From Bacillus suaedaesalsae (lineage in GTDB: Bacteria > Bacillota > Bacilli > Bacillales > SA4): a stretch of 64,000 bases of DNA. How positions within the stretch are numbered: the stretch's first letter is position 1; each line of letters begins with the position of its first letter. The notes beneath the pieces were generated by a model. That model was not told the DNA's origin, searched no databases, and saw only the letters and a program-made list of their open reading frames with translations. A program made the translations under genes and the position numbers. Shown here piece by piece: positions 8,192 through 17,472 of the stretch. The stretch covers positions 180,270 through 244,269 of the forward strand of contig NZ_JAFELM010000013.1 of the NCBI RefSeq assembly GCF_016890225.1, read 5' to 3'.

Positions 8192-9253
8192 TTATCTTCC
8201 TAACAAAAGACGAAGTAATTGATCATCATCTTCACGAGGATTTCCTCTTCCATCACGGTTATTCGTTATTGTATATAAAGCCTCATCCACAAGTAAAACA
8301 TCTCTAAGTCTTCCTGCATTCTCTAGAGCCATGTCTACACTCTTATTCTCTATATTTAGAACTTTAATACTCTCTCCACGTAAAGTCGCAACGTATAACA
8401 GGTTATCCTTAATCTCAATTCCAGACGGAGCCCATGTCACATTTCCTGTATGATAAAATGGTGTTTTCATATTTGGTGCTTGTTGATCTCCTTCAATAAT
8501 CGGCCATCCATAGTTCATACCAGGTTCAATCACATTAATTTCATCATGGGCAGCCTGTCCATGCTCTGAGCTAAATAACCTGCCATCCTCATCCCACGCA
8601 AGTCCTTGTGGATTGCGATGACCATACGAGTAAACATATGAACCTTGAAACGGGTTATCCGTAGGAATAGATCCATTTAAATTCATTCGTAAAATCTTCC
8701 CGGCTAAGCTGTTTACATTCTGTGCATGATCTGGATTCCCAGCATCGCCTGCTGTCGCATACAGCTTACCGTCTTGTCCTACTTTTATTCTTCCGCCGTT
8801 ATGTATGCGCCCCCCAGGGATTTTATCAAGAATGACTCTCTGTTCTGTCCACGTGTTTTGGTTAAGCTTCAACAAGATAATTCGGTTAAAAATTTGTCCG
8901 TTATCCTGATAGGTATGATACGCAAAAGCTTCCCTTGATTCTCGAAAATTAGGAGCTAACAGAAAGCCCAAAAGACCTCCTTCACCGTCGTGATGGATAT
9001 CCTTTGTTACCTCGAGCTGCTGAGTGGTTTTCTCTCCTGTTGCTTCATCAACTTTTACAATATATCCAGGTCGTTGACTTAAATAAAATGCTTCTTCATA
9101 TTTCGTAATATTCCATGGAATCTCTAAGTCTGTCGCAATGACTTCAGCCTGTCTAGCAAATACTTCATTAACCTCAATTTCACCGTCTTGATTCCAAAAT
9201 GAGCAACCTGTTAGAAAGATAGTACCAATCAACGCTACGATAAACACCTTCAA
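8192..9253 (-). CDS. PQQ-dependent sugar dehydrogenase-like lipoprotein (aldose dehydrogenase family)
   Basis: 353 residues. A lipoprotein signal peptide with lipobox LTGC (Cys16) anchors it outside the membrane. The rest is a six-bladed propeller of the soluble glucose/sorbosone dehydrogenase class (YliI-like): HHDGEGGLLGFLLAP, GGRIHNGGRIKVGQDGKLYA, YSYGHRNPQGLAWD, SSEHGQAAHDEINVIEPGMN, YGWPIIEG. Members oxidise aldoses with pyrroloquinoline quinone; many Bacillus species make no PQQ, so the cofactor would need to be scavenged or the protein may be used differently. Start is TTG with GAGGTGAT upstream. No electron-transfer partner gene is adjacent. Confidence 0.9.
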   Translation of the reverse strand: MKVFIVALIGTIFLTGCSFWNQDGEIEVNEVFARQAEVIATDLEIPWNITKYEEAFYLSQRPGYIVKVDEATGEKTTQQLEVTKDIHHDGEGGLLGFLLAPNFRESREAFAYHTYQDNGQIFNRIILLKLNQNTWTEQRVILDKIPGGRIHNGGRIKVGQDGKLYATAGDAGNPDHAQNVNSLAGKILRMNLNGSIPTDNPFQGSYVYSYGHRNPQGLAWDEDGRLFSSEHGQAAHDEINVIEPGMNYGWPIIEGDQQAPNMKTPFYHTGNVTWAPSGIEIKDNLLYVATLRGESIKVLNIENKSVDMALENAGRLRDVLLVDEALYTITNNRDGRGNPREDDDQLLRLLLGR

Positions 9254-9314
9254 CTATATCACCTCGTATTTTCTTCTATTATTAGTCTTGCCATGTTTTG
9301 ACTAGGTTAAAAGA

Positions 9315-9343
9315 ACAACCATAGTTAAGTAACCTATGGTTGT
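9315..9343 (-). terminator. Rho-independent terminator
   Basis: Perfect ten-base stem ACAACCATAG / CTATGGTTGT; read on the minus strand it is followed by TCTTTT. It lies just after the 100-residue unknown gene. Confidence 0.75.
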
Positions 9344-9353
9344 AAGAAGTAAT

Positions 9354-9656
9354 TTAAATAGTTGTAAACGGATAATAGTCTTTGGACCCAATTCCACGTT
9401 CATGCATTCTCTTCACATATCTCACTTCGTCTTCAAGTTGTTCGATAGGGTTTGTTTTTACACCTAAATTTTTTACTTCTTCCCTATCATAATGGAAAAC
9501 ATACTTCTGTGAACCTATGAAATATTCCACCTTAAAATCATGTAACTCTCCATTCCAGTTAAACGTTTCAATTCGTGTTACATCAGATGAGTACTCGTAT
9601 TTAATTTCAATGCTATCAAATATCTGTTGTATTTTTTCTTGTATCGTTGAAGCCAT
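9354..9656 (-). CDS. Conserved-looking small protein of unknown function
   Basis: 100 residues starting at ATG 9656 with GGAGTG six bases upstream; an upstream in-frame ATG at 9689 falls inside the preceding terminator hairpin and has no ribosome site. The protein (IQEKIQQIFDSIEIKYEYSS, FKVEYFIGSQKYVFHYDREE, GSKDYYPFTTI) is soluble, charged and without cysteines. No family recognised. It is flanked on both sides by terminators, so it is a single-gene unit. Confidence 0.65.
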   Translation of the reverse strand: MASTIQEKIQQIFDSIEIKYEYSSDVTRIETFNWNGELHDFKVEYFIGSQKYVFHYDREEVKNLGVKTNPIEQLEDEVRYVKRMHERGIGSKDYYPFTTI

Positions 9657-9679
9657 TTGTGTCACTCCATTCTTATATA

Positions 9680-9710
9680 AAAAGTGCACTCCAATACAGA
9701 GTACACTTTT
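9680..9710 (-). terminator. Rho-independent terminator after histidine kinase
   Basis: Stem AAAAGTGCACTC / GAGTACACTTTT (one mismatch), with TTTTTATATAA following on the minus strand, twelve bases past the kinase stop codon. Confidence 0.8.
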
Positions 9711-9722
9711 CTCGAGTCAGCA

Positions 9723-11351
9723 TTATTCCTCAGAAAGAGGCAATGTTATTTCAATTAATGTTCCTTCACCAAGCTTACTGTTAAACGTAATCGTACCGTG
9801 ATGAAGTTTAATAATTTTTTGGCAAATCATTAAACCAAGACCTGTTCCTTTTTCTTTAAGACTATAGAAAGGTTCTCCTAGACGTGGAAGGATTTCTTCT
9901 GGAATTCCACTTCCATAGTCTTGGAAGGATATTACACAATTGTGCTCAGTCCCATTTGTTAGGGTAATGTCAATATTTCCACCCTTTGGCATTGCTTCAA
10001 TGGCATTTTTAATAATGTTAAGAAACACTTGCTTTATCTGATTTTTTTCACAGGTAATGAACAGTTCTGAATCCTCAAATATCATGTTGAACTGTATATT
10101 GTTCATATGGGCTTGAGGCATTAGTAATTCAACTGTATTTTCAATGACTTGCGCAACATTAGTATCTTCTAGTTTTAAGGCTTGTGGCTTTCCTAGTGTA
10201 AGAAGCTCACTCGTAATTGCTTCAATTCGTTCTAATTCACTTAGTAGTAGATCATTGAACTCAAATGAATCGTCTCTTACTTTATTTAACTGAATGAAAC
10301 CTTTGATCGTTGTCAACGGATTCCGGATTTCATGTGCAACTCCGGCTGCCAATTCGCCTACAATAGATAGTTTTTCAGATTGCAAAAGTAGTTCTTCTGA
10401 CTTTAATCGTTCAGATATATCTCTGCTGATGATAACGATATGATCGACTGTTTGACTTTCGCCTAAAACTGGCATACAACGTGATTCAAATTGAACCCAA
10501 TGACCATCCTTATGTTTTAAGCGAACATCGATTGTGTTAGGAGTTACCTCCTCGAACATTATTTGTACTTTATGTGTAAATATTTCTACATCATCTGGAT
10601 GTACGATACTTTTCAACTTGTCTCTACTGAATTCTGATTCCTTGTATCCTAGTACTTTTTGATGGGACGGTGAATAATATTTTATTTTAGCAGACTTATC
10701 TAACACTAAAATCAAGTCAGAAGTATTTTCTGCTATTAGTCGATAATTTGCTTCACTTTCCTCTAATATATTTTGCATTTGCTTGTTTTCTCTAATGATT
10801 CGAAATAGTTTCATATAGGATTCGATAAGCAGAATTCCTATAACAACTCCAAACATGATAAAAAGCAAATACTGAAGGTGGAACAAAGGATTATCTCGGA
10901 TGACATTAAATAACAATGGAACTGTAATCACATAAATGATGACATAGACGCCAAATATGATTACCGTTTTCTTTACTCTACTAAGGCGTTTAATATAAAA
11001 ATGAATGAACGTAAAGGAAAGCATAATAATAAGCCAACCTGTAATCGCCGGAAACCAGTTTCCAGCTGAATATAACCTAGCACAAAGTGCAAATAAACCC
11101 GTTACAATTCCAGCAAGTGGCCCAAAATATGAGTAGACTAAAATAACAGGAACATAACGAATATCATAAGAATATCCTTCGTGATGAATTGTTAATATCA
11201 CCAAAATGACCGACACGAGGCCACCATAAATACTACCCCATAAACGAAAGTTCTTAAGTGGTCTGTAATTGATTAAAGAACGGATAACTAATGGAGTACT
11301 AACCATTAACGAAAATATTGCAAGATTAATCACATAATCTAGTAAAATCAA
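9723..11351 (-). CDS. Membrane PAS sensor histidine kinase (sporulation-kinase type)
   Basis: 542 residues. Residues 1-185 hold about six membrane segments with a 5TMR-LYT-like pattern (DIRYVPVILVYSYFGPLAGI). A PAS domain follows (about 200-310, ending HIVIISRDISERLK), then HisKA with the phospho-acceptor in GVAHEIRNPLTTIKGF and an HATPase with N box NIIKNAIEAMPKGG, G1 DYGSGIPEE and G2 GTGLGLMICQ. Start is TTG with GGTGGGGG upstream. There is no response regulator next to it, as usual for orphan kinases that feed the Spo0 phosphorelay; KinB/KinE-like assignment is an inference from architecture. Confidence 0.9.
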   Translation of the reverse strand: MILLDYVINLAIFSLMVSTPLVIRSLINYRPLKNFRLWGSIYGGLVSVILVILTIHHEGYSYDIRYVPVILVYSYFGPLAGIVTGLFALCARLYSAGNWFPAITGWLIIMLSFTFIHFYIKRLSRVKKTVIIFGVYVIIYVITVPLLFNVIRDNPLFHLQYLLFIMFGVVIGILLIESYMKLFRIIRENKQMQNILEESEANYRLIAENTSDLILVLDKSAKIKYYSPSHQKVLGYKESEFSRDKLKSIVHPDDVEIFTHKVQIMFEEVTPNTIDVRLKHKDGHWVQFESRCMPVLGESQTVDHIVIISRDISERLKSEELLLQSEKLSIVGELAAGVAHEIRNPLTTIKGFIQLNKVRDDSFEFNDLLLSELERIEAITSELLTLGKPQALKLEDTNVAQVIENTVELLMPQAHMNNIQFNMIFEDSELFITCEKNQIKQVFLNIIKNAIEAMPKGGNIDITLTNGTEHNCVISFQDYGSGIPEEILPRLGEPFYSLKEKGTGLGLMICQKIIKLHHGTITFNSKLGEGTLIEITLPLSEE

Positions 11352-11469
11352 CTTACCCCCACCAGTGCAAAAGATATTATCTTATCTTACTTCTATTCTA
11401 ATCTGACCATAGTTTTTTTTCCATATTTAAAAAATATAAATGATGAAAATAATACCAGTTGTTTAAATT

Positions 11470-11499
11470 AAAAAGAAAACAAGCCATTTGACTTGTCTT
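11470..11499 (-). terminator. Probable terminator after selO
   Basis: Short stem ACAAG/CTTGT with eight-base loop; on the minus strand followed by TTTCTTTTTAA. The U tract is convincing, the stem is short. Confidence 0.55.
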
Positions 11500-11508
11500 C
11501 AAGTTATA

Positions 11509-12963
11509 TTATGTTCCACAAAACGTTCGGTAAGGTTGGTTTGAAGGTGTGGGAAGCTTGCAATATTCAGTGTGTTCTACTGAATATTCATAAGGCTTTG
11601 ATAGTATGTTAAGTAACTTTTCCATTACAGAATTATCCCCGGATTCCGCAGCTTCTAAGGCTTCTTCCACTAGATGATTACGAGGAATAACGACTGGATT
11701 AGATTTCATCATTAGTTGCTGAGAATCTTTCTTCGATTCTGCCTGTCTTCCAAGTCGTTTTTGCCACTTCTCAGACCACTCAACAAACTCTTTTTTTCCA
11801 GCAAGAGCTGTTTCTTCATGCTTTTCTATTGTTAGTAAACGGAATGTATTCGTAAAGTCAGCTTCAAATTCCTTCATCAAATCAAGTAGATTTTGAATCA
11901 GTGCTTCATCTTCTTTTTCTTCATTAAATAAACCTAGCTTTTCTCTCATACCCTTTTGCCAATTATTCATAAAGGAGTCTGCATAGCTTGAAAGTGCCTC
12001 TTGAGCAAGTTCAATTGCTTTATCTTCCTTTTCATCGAGTAAAGGCAATAAGGTTTCTGCAAAACGAGCTATGTTCCATCCGCCATAATGTGGTTGATTT
12101 CCATATGCGTATCTTCCTTGCCTATCAATCGAACTAAACACAGTTTCCGGATCATATTGATCCATAAAGGCACATGGCCCATAGTCAATCGTCTCACCAC
12201 TAATTGTCATATTATCAGTATTCATGACTCCATGTATAAAGCCAACAAGCTGCCATTTGGCAATGAGTGATGCCTGACGATTGATTACACCTTGAAGAAG
12301 GGATAGATACTTATTTTCTTCCTGCTCTAATTCAGGGTAGTGACGATTTATTGTATAATCAGCCAACTGTCTAAGCTCTTCGATGGGTCTCCAGTTTGCT
12401 ACATATTGAAAGGTACCAACACGAATGTGACTTGCTGCCACACGTGTTAAAATCGCACCAGGTAATTCTGTCTCACGTATAACGGCTTCTCCTGTTTCAA
12501 CTACAGCTAGGCTCCTCGTTGTTGGTATACCTAGTGAATGCATCGCTTCGCTGATTATGTATTCGCGAAGCATCGGCTTTATTGCTGCTCGGCCATCTCC
12601 ACCACGAGAAAATGGCGTTCTTCCTGGTCCTTTAAGTTGGATATCAAGACGCTCGCCTTCTGGAGTAATGTGCTCACCTAGTAAGACTGCACGACCATCT
12701 CCTAACATATTAAAATGTCCAAATTGATGCCCTGCATAAGCTTGTGCGAGTGGTTCTGCTCCTTCTGGAATCGTGTTTCCAGCAAACTGTGAAACACCCA
12801 TTTCACTACTTAATTCCTCCACATTTAATCCTAGTTCTTCGGCAAGTCGTTCATTAAAGATTGTAAGCTTTGGTGCACGTACAGGTTTTGGAGCATGTAA
12901 TACAAAAAATGCCTCTGGAAGACGGGCGTAACTATTATCAAAGTTCCATCCAATTTTGCTCAA
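11509..12963 (-). CDS. selO: SelO/YdiU-family protein adenylyltransferase (AMPylase)
   Basis: 484 residues from a TTG at 12963 that has AAAGGAG nine bases upstream; the ATG twelve codons earlier has no ribosome site. SelO is a pseudokinase fold that transfers AMP from ATP to protein Ser/Thr/Tyr in redox stress. Seen here are [63 protein letters not shown] and the metal-binding DYGPCAFMD. Length is as usual for the bacterial family and it ends with FCGT, so a C-terminal Cys is present (known family members often end in C or U near the terminus). Single-gene unit with its own terminator. Confidence 0.92.
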   Translation of the reverse strand: MSKIGWNFDNSYARLPEAFFVLHAPKPVRAPKLTIFNERLAEELGLNVEELSSEMGVSQFAGNTIPEGAEPLAQAYAGHQFGHFNMLGDGRAVLLGEHITPEGERLDIQLKGPGRTPFSRGGDGRAAIKPMLREYIISEAMHSLGIPTTRSLAVVETGEAVIRETELPGAILTRVAASHIRVGTFQYVANWRPIEELRQLADYTINRHYPELEQEENKYLSLLQGVINRQASLIAKWQLVGFIHGVMNTDNMTISGETIDYGPCAFMDQYDPETVFSSIDRQGRYAYGNQPHYGGWNIARFAETLLPLLDEKEDKAIELAQEALSSYADSFMNNWQKGMREKLGLFNEEKEDEALIQNLLDLMKEFEADFTNTFRLLTIEKHEETALAGKKEFVEWSEKWQKRLGRQAESKKDSQQLMMKSNPVVIPRNHLVEEALEAAESGDNSVMEKLLNILSKPYEYSVEHTEYCKLPTPSNQPYRTFCGT

Positions 12964-13155
12964 GCTATCGTTCTCCTTTGTTATAGATGTTTCATTCATT
13001 ATGTACTTTATTAGGAATCAGTTCAATTTTAGCGTTTGCTTCTCGTCATAAATTATTCCTGTGTACCAAGTTATTATGTCTTGGAGCTACGCTTAATCGG
13101 ACTACCAGACATGTTATATTCTGATTCTACTCAATTCTTTTCAACAAATGAAAAA

Positions 13156-13182
13156 CGGGCCTCTCTGAGAGACCCGATGCAA
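13156..13182 (-). terminator. Strong rho-independent terminator after nucleoside transporter
   Basis: CGGGTCTCTC-A-GAGAGGCCCG on the minus strand (one internal mismatch) followed by TTTTTCATTT, within ten bases of the stop codon. Confidence 0.9.
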
Positions 13183-13186
13183 ATTA

Positions 13187-14398
13187 TTATATAAACATAC
13201 CTGCAATCGCAGCACTTAATAATGATGCCAACATCCCGGCTGCTACCGAGCGTAAGCCTAATCTGGCGATATCACCACGACGATTAGGAGCAAGACTCCC
13301 TAAACCACCAAGAAGAATAGCCATAGAGCTAAGATTTGCAAAACCGCATAATGCGAAACTAACGACCATTACCGTCTTATCCGACAATGAAGGAATATCC
13401 GGAGCAAATGCTGAGTAGGCAACGAACTCATTTAATACAAGCTTTTGTCCAATATAGCTTCCAGCTGTTACAGCTTCTGACCAAGGTACACCAACAGCAA
13501 ATGCTAGTGGAGAAAAGAGTATACCTAAAATACTTTGAAGTGTTAGAGCTTCAAAACCGAATAGTCCACCAAGTCCACCAAGTAAACCATTAATAAGAGC
13601 AATTAATGCAATAAATGCTAATAACATAGCCCCAACATTTAATGCTAGATGTAAGCCGTCTGATGCCCCACGTGCTGCTGCGTCAATCACGTTAACTGAT
13701 TCATCATCTTTTGATATTTCAAATGTATCTACTTCTGATTTTTCGGTTTCTGGTATGATCAGCTTTGCCATGATAAGTCCAGCTGGTGCAGCCATAAAGC
13801 TTGCAGCCAGTAAATATTCTAACGGAACTCCTAAAAGGGCGTATCCTACTAACACTGAACCTGCAACAGATGCTAGTCCCCCAGTCATTACTGCAAACAA
13901 TTCCGAATTTGTCATTTTCGCTAGATAAGGTCGAATAACAAGAGGAGCTTCTGTTTGTCCTACAAATATATTAGCCGCTGCAGACATCGATTCTGTCTGA
14001 CTTGTTCCGAGTAGCTTCGATAATCCGCCGCCAATAATTTTAATAAACCATTGCATAATTCCAAGATAATATAAAACTGAAATTAAAGATGAAAAGAAAA
14101 TAATAATCGTTAATACTTGGACAGCAAATACAAACCCAAATTCAGATGCATTACCAATTGGTCCGAAAAGGAAACTAATCCCTTCATTCGCATAGTTTAT
14201 AACATCTTGAATTCTCATCGTAAACCATTTCAGTGCTGCTCTTCCTGCCTCCCACTTTAACACGATAAACGCGAAGGCTAATTGAATAGCTAGTCCACCA
14301 AATATTGTTCTAAAGTTAATCGCTTTCTTTTTTGTAGATAAAAGAAAACCAATACCCAAAACAACAAATATACCGAATAATCCCCATAATAAATTCAC
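13187..14398 (-). CDS. Concentrative nucleoside transporter (CNT/NupC family)
   Basis: 403 residues with eight or more membrane segments. The CNT signatures are present: [35 protein letters not shown] (the G-x-T-E-A-P substrate/sodium or proton site), and [20 protein letters not shown]. It imports nucleosides by cation symport. Start is GTG with GAGGTG upstream. In B. subtilis related carriers (NupC, NupG/YutK) differ in specificity; sequence alone does not decide which. A perfect palindrome 70 bases upstream (14467-14482) is a candidate operator. Confidence 0.92.
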   Translation of the reverse strand: MNLLWGLFGIFVVLGIGFLLSTKKKAINFRTIFGGLAIQLAFAFIVLKWEAGRAALKWFTMRIQDVINYANEGISFLFGPIGNASEFGFVFAVQVLTIIIFFSSLISVLYYLGIMQWFIKIIGGGLSKLLGTSQTESMSAAANIFVGQTEAPLVIRPYLAKMTNSELFAVMTGGLASVAGSVLVGYALLGVPLEYLLAASFMAAPAGLIMAKLIIPETEKSEVDTFEISKDDESVNVIDAAARGASDGLHLALNVGAMLLAFIALIALINGLLGGLGGLFGFEALTLQSILGILFSPLAFAVGVPWSEAVTAGSYIGQKLVLNEFVAYSAFAPDIPSLSDKTVMVVSFALCGFANLSSMAILLGGLGSLAPNRRGDIARLGLRSVAAGMLASLLSAAIAGMFI

Positions 14399-14466
14399 TG
14401 TTGTTCACCTCATAGTTGTTATCATTTAATGAGAAACCGCTTTCGAAACTAGATAACTTATATTTA

Positions 14467-14482
14467 TGTCAGTCGTCTGACA
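14467..14482. promoter_or_regulatory. Palindromic candidate operator upstream of nucleoside transporter
   Basis: Perfect 16-base palindrome-like site TGTCAGTCGTCTGACA (six-base arms TGTCAG/CTGACA around TCGT) about 70 bases 5' of the GTG start. The size and arm pattern fit a dimeric repressor such as a GntR-type regulator, but the regulator is not identified and no such gene is nearby. Confidence 0.4.
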
Positions 14483-14642
14483 ACATTATGATTTTACAAA
14501 AATAAATGCGAAATGTAAATGTAGAAATTGTGAAGGATATAGTTGCCAATCTTATGTATGATGCAAGCTCGGTTACTTTTTTTCACAATAATAGTTTATG
14601 CATAGGAAACAACTTTATGTACTCTTTCCACTAATAACAAAT

Positions 14643-15023
14643 GAGGTTGGGACATAGATAAATAAAATCTCCTCAAAGGCGAATAATATCTAAGTTATTC
14701 TATCTATTAAAGATTCTACTTTTTTCGTATCTTTCGTTATATATTAATCAGTTAAGCTGGAAGAATGAGTTCGTTCCACTGCGCTGCAAACACTCGCCGG
14801 ATACCGCGGGGAGGAAGCTGAGCCTCCTCGCTACGCCTGCGGGGTCTCAGCCTTTCCTCTACTTCCCGCAGGTGCCCGAGTGTCTTCCGCTCCATTCCAC
14901 TATTTTTTATGAATAGTATACCCAACCTATTGAAGCAACAAATAAAGACCCGAACTACTAGGTAAAAGGTATCACCTAATAGTTCGGGTATATCATTTGC
15001 TGAAATACTTATGTCCCAGCCTC
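14643..15023. repeat. Inverted-repeat-bounded intergenic element (MITE-like) with GC-rich palindromic core
   Basis: This 628-base gap holds no gene. It is filled by an element bounded by GAGGTTGGGACATA (14643-14656) and TATGTCCCAGCCTC (15010-15023), inverted copies differing at one base. The centre (about 14770-14908) is strikingly GC-rich in this AT-rich region and is itself an imperfect palindrome: CACTCG...CCGCGGGGAGGAAGCTGAG against CTCAGCC...CTTCCCGC...CGAGTG. A third hairpin CCCGAACTACTAGGT / ACCTAATAGTTCGGG lies at about 14950-14988. The core resembles GC-rich extragenic repeats I know from Bacillaceae genomes. No transposase is inside, so it would be mobilised in trans. The right end stops three bases before the helicase stop codon and may serve as its terminator. 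Confidence 0.72.
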
Positions 15024-15026
15024 TCG

Positions 15027-17249
15027 TTAATCACGTATTTGATTAAATAAATACTGTCCAATTTCTTCTGACTCCAACCTCACCGCAACATAAGGCGGTT
15101 TTAATACCTTAGTAGGAATAACCGGCACCCCTAGCCATAAAAATCTCCCGTCAATTAAGACAAACGGAAAAGGTAATACCTCATTGAATTGTTCTACCTT
15201 CACCTTATTTGGTACTTGCTTAAGCTTTTCAGTCCATGTCTCAGGGAGACTTGTCGTTTTCGGCATACAAAGTAAGATGGATTCTTTGGCATTGTCAATA
15301 TCATGAAAAAGTCGATCATGCTTCAATGCATGCATCCATTGAAGATGAGGATGTTGATTTTTAATCCATGTGCCGATTTCACGTGGGAGTATTTGTTGCT
15401 TCTTTGATAGCTGATATTCCACCAGTGATCTGATTGTTTTCCCTCTGTACACATGCTTTTGTATAAATGCCGTGTCACCGACATGAATGAACTTCCCTTT
15501 TGTTCTAGTGATGGCTACATTTAAAAGCCTTTCACTTTCTTTTCCCGTTAGTAGCATGCTCGCTCTAGTTTGCGAAAAGCTATCCACACTATCAAACACC
15601 ATTACATCCCGCTCACTGCCTTGAAACTTATGAACAGTTGCGGCAATAATATCAGAAGTTGTTAACTCTTTTGCATATATGTCTTGTAGGAGTAGTTGCA
15701 TTAATTCTGCCTGCGCGCGATAAGGAGTCGCGTATCCAATGGAACGCGCACCTCCGACATAGGCTTCATGAATAAGCTGAAATGATAGCAATAACTGCCA
15801 AAAATTGATTCGGGAGTTCGATGACTTCTCAGAAAAGCAATGCTCACCTGTGTAGCTCGTATCGACCAGCACAGACGCCCTGGCTTGAAACGGAGCACGC
15901 TCTACAATCTTCTGTCTATTAATTCTCACACTTTCATGATCGGTAACAAGTGAACCGTATATATATTGATTCGTAAATGCCGAAATGTCAGGGTGCATTC
16001 TTCTTTGTTCGTTTAGTAAAAACAATTGCGGATGAAGTTTCCCTGTATTTACAGACTCTGTTAAACCGGTACTATAAAAAATATCTTGCTTTAGCCATTT
16101 CTCTACAAGGTTGTGATTGCTTGCCGCAATCGGTGGCAGTTGTTTAAAGTCACCACAAACAATAATTCGTTTCCCGAGCGTTGCAGCAAAAGCTACTTGT
16201 GGAACGTAGGCCATACTTGCTTCGTCAACAATGACAATATCATAGTTTTTTGAATAAATTGTTTCATCAGAGGCTGCTTTCGCCAGAGTAGTCCCAATAA
16301 TCATCGCATCTTTTACAAGCTTGATCTCTCGTTGTCTTATTTTCTCTAAAATCCTTGCTAACTTAGTTTCGATCTGTAGCAATTGATCTGTATCCCGCTT
16401 CGTAAAGGACTTTGATAAATCAGCCTTTAGCCCTTGTCTATCTATTGTTAACCCTTTCCTTTCCTGTGAAAGCATCGGATCATTTTGCTCTATGAGCTGT
16501 GCCGTCGTAATTCCTTCAAAGCTAGATAGAATTTCTCCGGATTGTGATCCATAACGAAGGACATCCCCTTCACGAAGCTTACCTTTCTTTTTCAACACAC
16601 CCGCTATTTCTGCAATTAACACATCGATCGCTTGGTTACTATGAGATAACAGTAAGATACTTTTCCCTTTAAAATAGTGTTGAATGGCAACACGAGCTAG
16701 TGTATACGTTTTTCCGGTTCCAGGTGGTCCCCATACGAACGTCACGGAATTGTACTTGGAACGAAGAAACACCTCATGCGCATTGTTTTTAATTTTGTCA
16801 GTAGGGTGCTTCGTTTCGAGAGAGGGATTCATTAAACTTTTAATTCGAGAACGCTTCATTTTACTTTTCTTTATATCATCAAATCTCTGAAACAGTTCAT
16901 CTAGCAGCTCCCATGGATCATGTGATACATACGCTTCCGGAATGAGGTCTCCAATGGATATAGCTACAGATAAAAGTAGACTTCTACCCTCAGAAGATAA
17001 CGTTCTAGCCTCTTGCGTAACATGTCCCCACTCTAGCTTTACTTTTGACCCTACTGGAATTCTTAAGTTAGTCGATGTTTCAAAATAATACGTAAATCCA
17101 TTGTCATTTGAAATCAGGTGGCCGTTCGTCACTCGGTGTTTTGAGCTTCCGTATTTTTTCAAATGATGAATTTCAGCTTGCAACGTTTTTTGCCATTCTT
17201 TCATATATCCGAGTGTTGACTTCACGTATTCACCTACTTCATTTTTCAT
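15027..17249 (-). CDS. Superfamily 1 DNA/RNA helicase (AAA_11/AAA_12, Upf1/DNA2-like)
   Basis: 740 residues. Walker A is WGPPGTGKTYTLAR (about 175-188), Walker B IVDEASMAYVPQ, motif III GDFKQLPPIAA, then motif V/VI VHKFQGSERDVMVFD and LNVAITRTKGKFIHVGD. The N-terminal ~150 residues look like the oligonucleotide-binding stalk of Upf1/IGHMBP2-like enzymes. The ~130 C-terminal residues after the helicase core are a separate small domain (SILLCMPKTT, FPFVLIDGRFLWLG) resembling a degenerate phospholipase-D-like fold; this is a weak call. It unwinds nucleic acid 5'-3' by family; its specific role is unknown. It is a single gene without operon partners. Confidence 0.85.
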   Translation of the reverse strand: MKNEVGEYVKSTLGYMKEWQKTLQAEIHHLKKYGSSKHRVTNGHLISNDNGFTYYFETSTNLRIPVGSKVKLEWGHVTQEARTLSSEGRSLLLSVAISIGDLIPEAYVSHDPWELLDELFQRFDDIKKSKMKRSRIKSLMNPSLETKHPTDKIKNNAHEVFLRSKYNSVTFVWGPPGTGKTYTLARVAIQHYFKGKSILLLSHSNQAIDVLIAEIAGVLKKKGKLREGDVLRYGSQSGEILSSFEGITTAQLIEQNDPMLSQERKGLTIDRQGLKADLSKSFTKRDTDQLLQIETKLARILEKIRQREIKLVKDAMIIGTTLAKAASDETIYSKNYDIVIVDEASMAYVPQVAFAATLGKRIIVCGDFKQLPPIAASNHNLVEKWLKQDIFYSTGLTESVNTGKLHPQLFLLNEQRRMHPDISAFTNQYIYGSLVTDHESVRINRQKIVERAPFQARASVLVDTSYTGEHCFSEKSSNSRINFWQLLLSFQLIHEAYVGGARSIGYATPYRAQAELMQLLLQDIYAKELTTSDIIAATVHKFQGSERDVMVFDSVDSFSQTRASMLLTGKESERLLNVAITRTKGKFIHVGDTAFIQKHVYRGKTIRSLVEYQLSKKQQILPREIGTWIKNQHPHLQWMHALKHDRLFHDIDNAKESILLCMPKTTSLPETWTEKLKQVPNKVKVEQFNEVLPFPFVLIDGRFLWLGVPVIPTKVLKPPYVAVRLESEEIGQYLFNQIRD

Positions 17250-17316
17250 AGTGCCTTAAATATAAATAATACTAGCATGTCCTCATATAGTAATAGAAAG
17301 AGAGAGGAGTGATCGT

Positions 17317-17424
17317 ATGAATGAGACTTTAAAAGAGCTGTGTGTACATTGCAATGAACCAGTAGAAAGCAATTCTTCCTTTTGTTCTGAGAAATGTGAA
17401 TTCGACTACAGATCCAACGATTAA
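17317..17424 (+). CDS. 35-residue zinc-ribbon-like microprotein
   Basis: Short ORF with a very good ribosome site (GAGAGAGGAG) before ATG, encoding MNETLKELCVHC, then NEPVESNSSFCSEKCEFDYR and SND. Two Cys pairs (CxxC and CxxxC) 10 residues apart make a minimal treble-clef/zinc-ribbon, as found in small Bacillus proteins. It lies divergently from the helicase gene and ends six bases before a terminator hairpin. Real because of ribosome site, Cys pattern and terminator; function unknown. Confidence 0.65.
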   Translation: MNETLKELCVHCNEPVESNSSFCSEKCEFDYRSND

Positions 17425-17430
17425 AAAGCA

Positions 17431-17457
17431 AAAAGGCTTCCTAATAGGTTGCCTTTT
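17431..17457. terminator. Bidirectional terminator
   Basis: AAAAGGC-tt-CCT-aat-AGG-tt-GCCTTTT, with ACTTTTAG on the plus side and TTTTTGCTTTTT on the minus side. It serves the microprotein gene and the convergent methyltransferase gene. Confidence 0.8.
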
Positions 17458-17472
17458 ACTTTTAGTAAATTA

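Noticed and set aside
14399..14640. Purine riboswitch upstream of the nucleoside transporter
   Set aside because: I could not find the three-helix purine aptamer core or a terminator/antiterminator pair in the leader; only a dyad is present.
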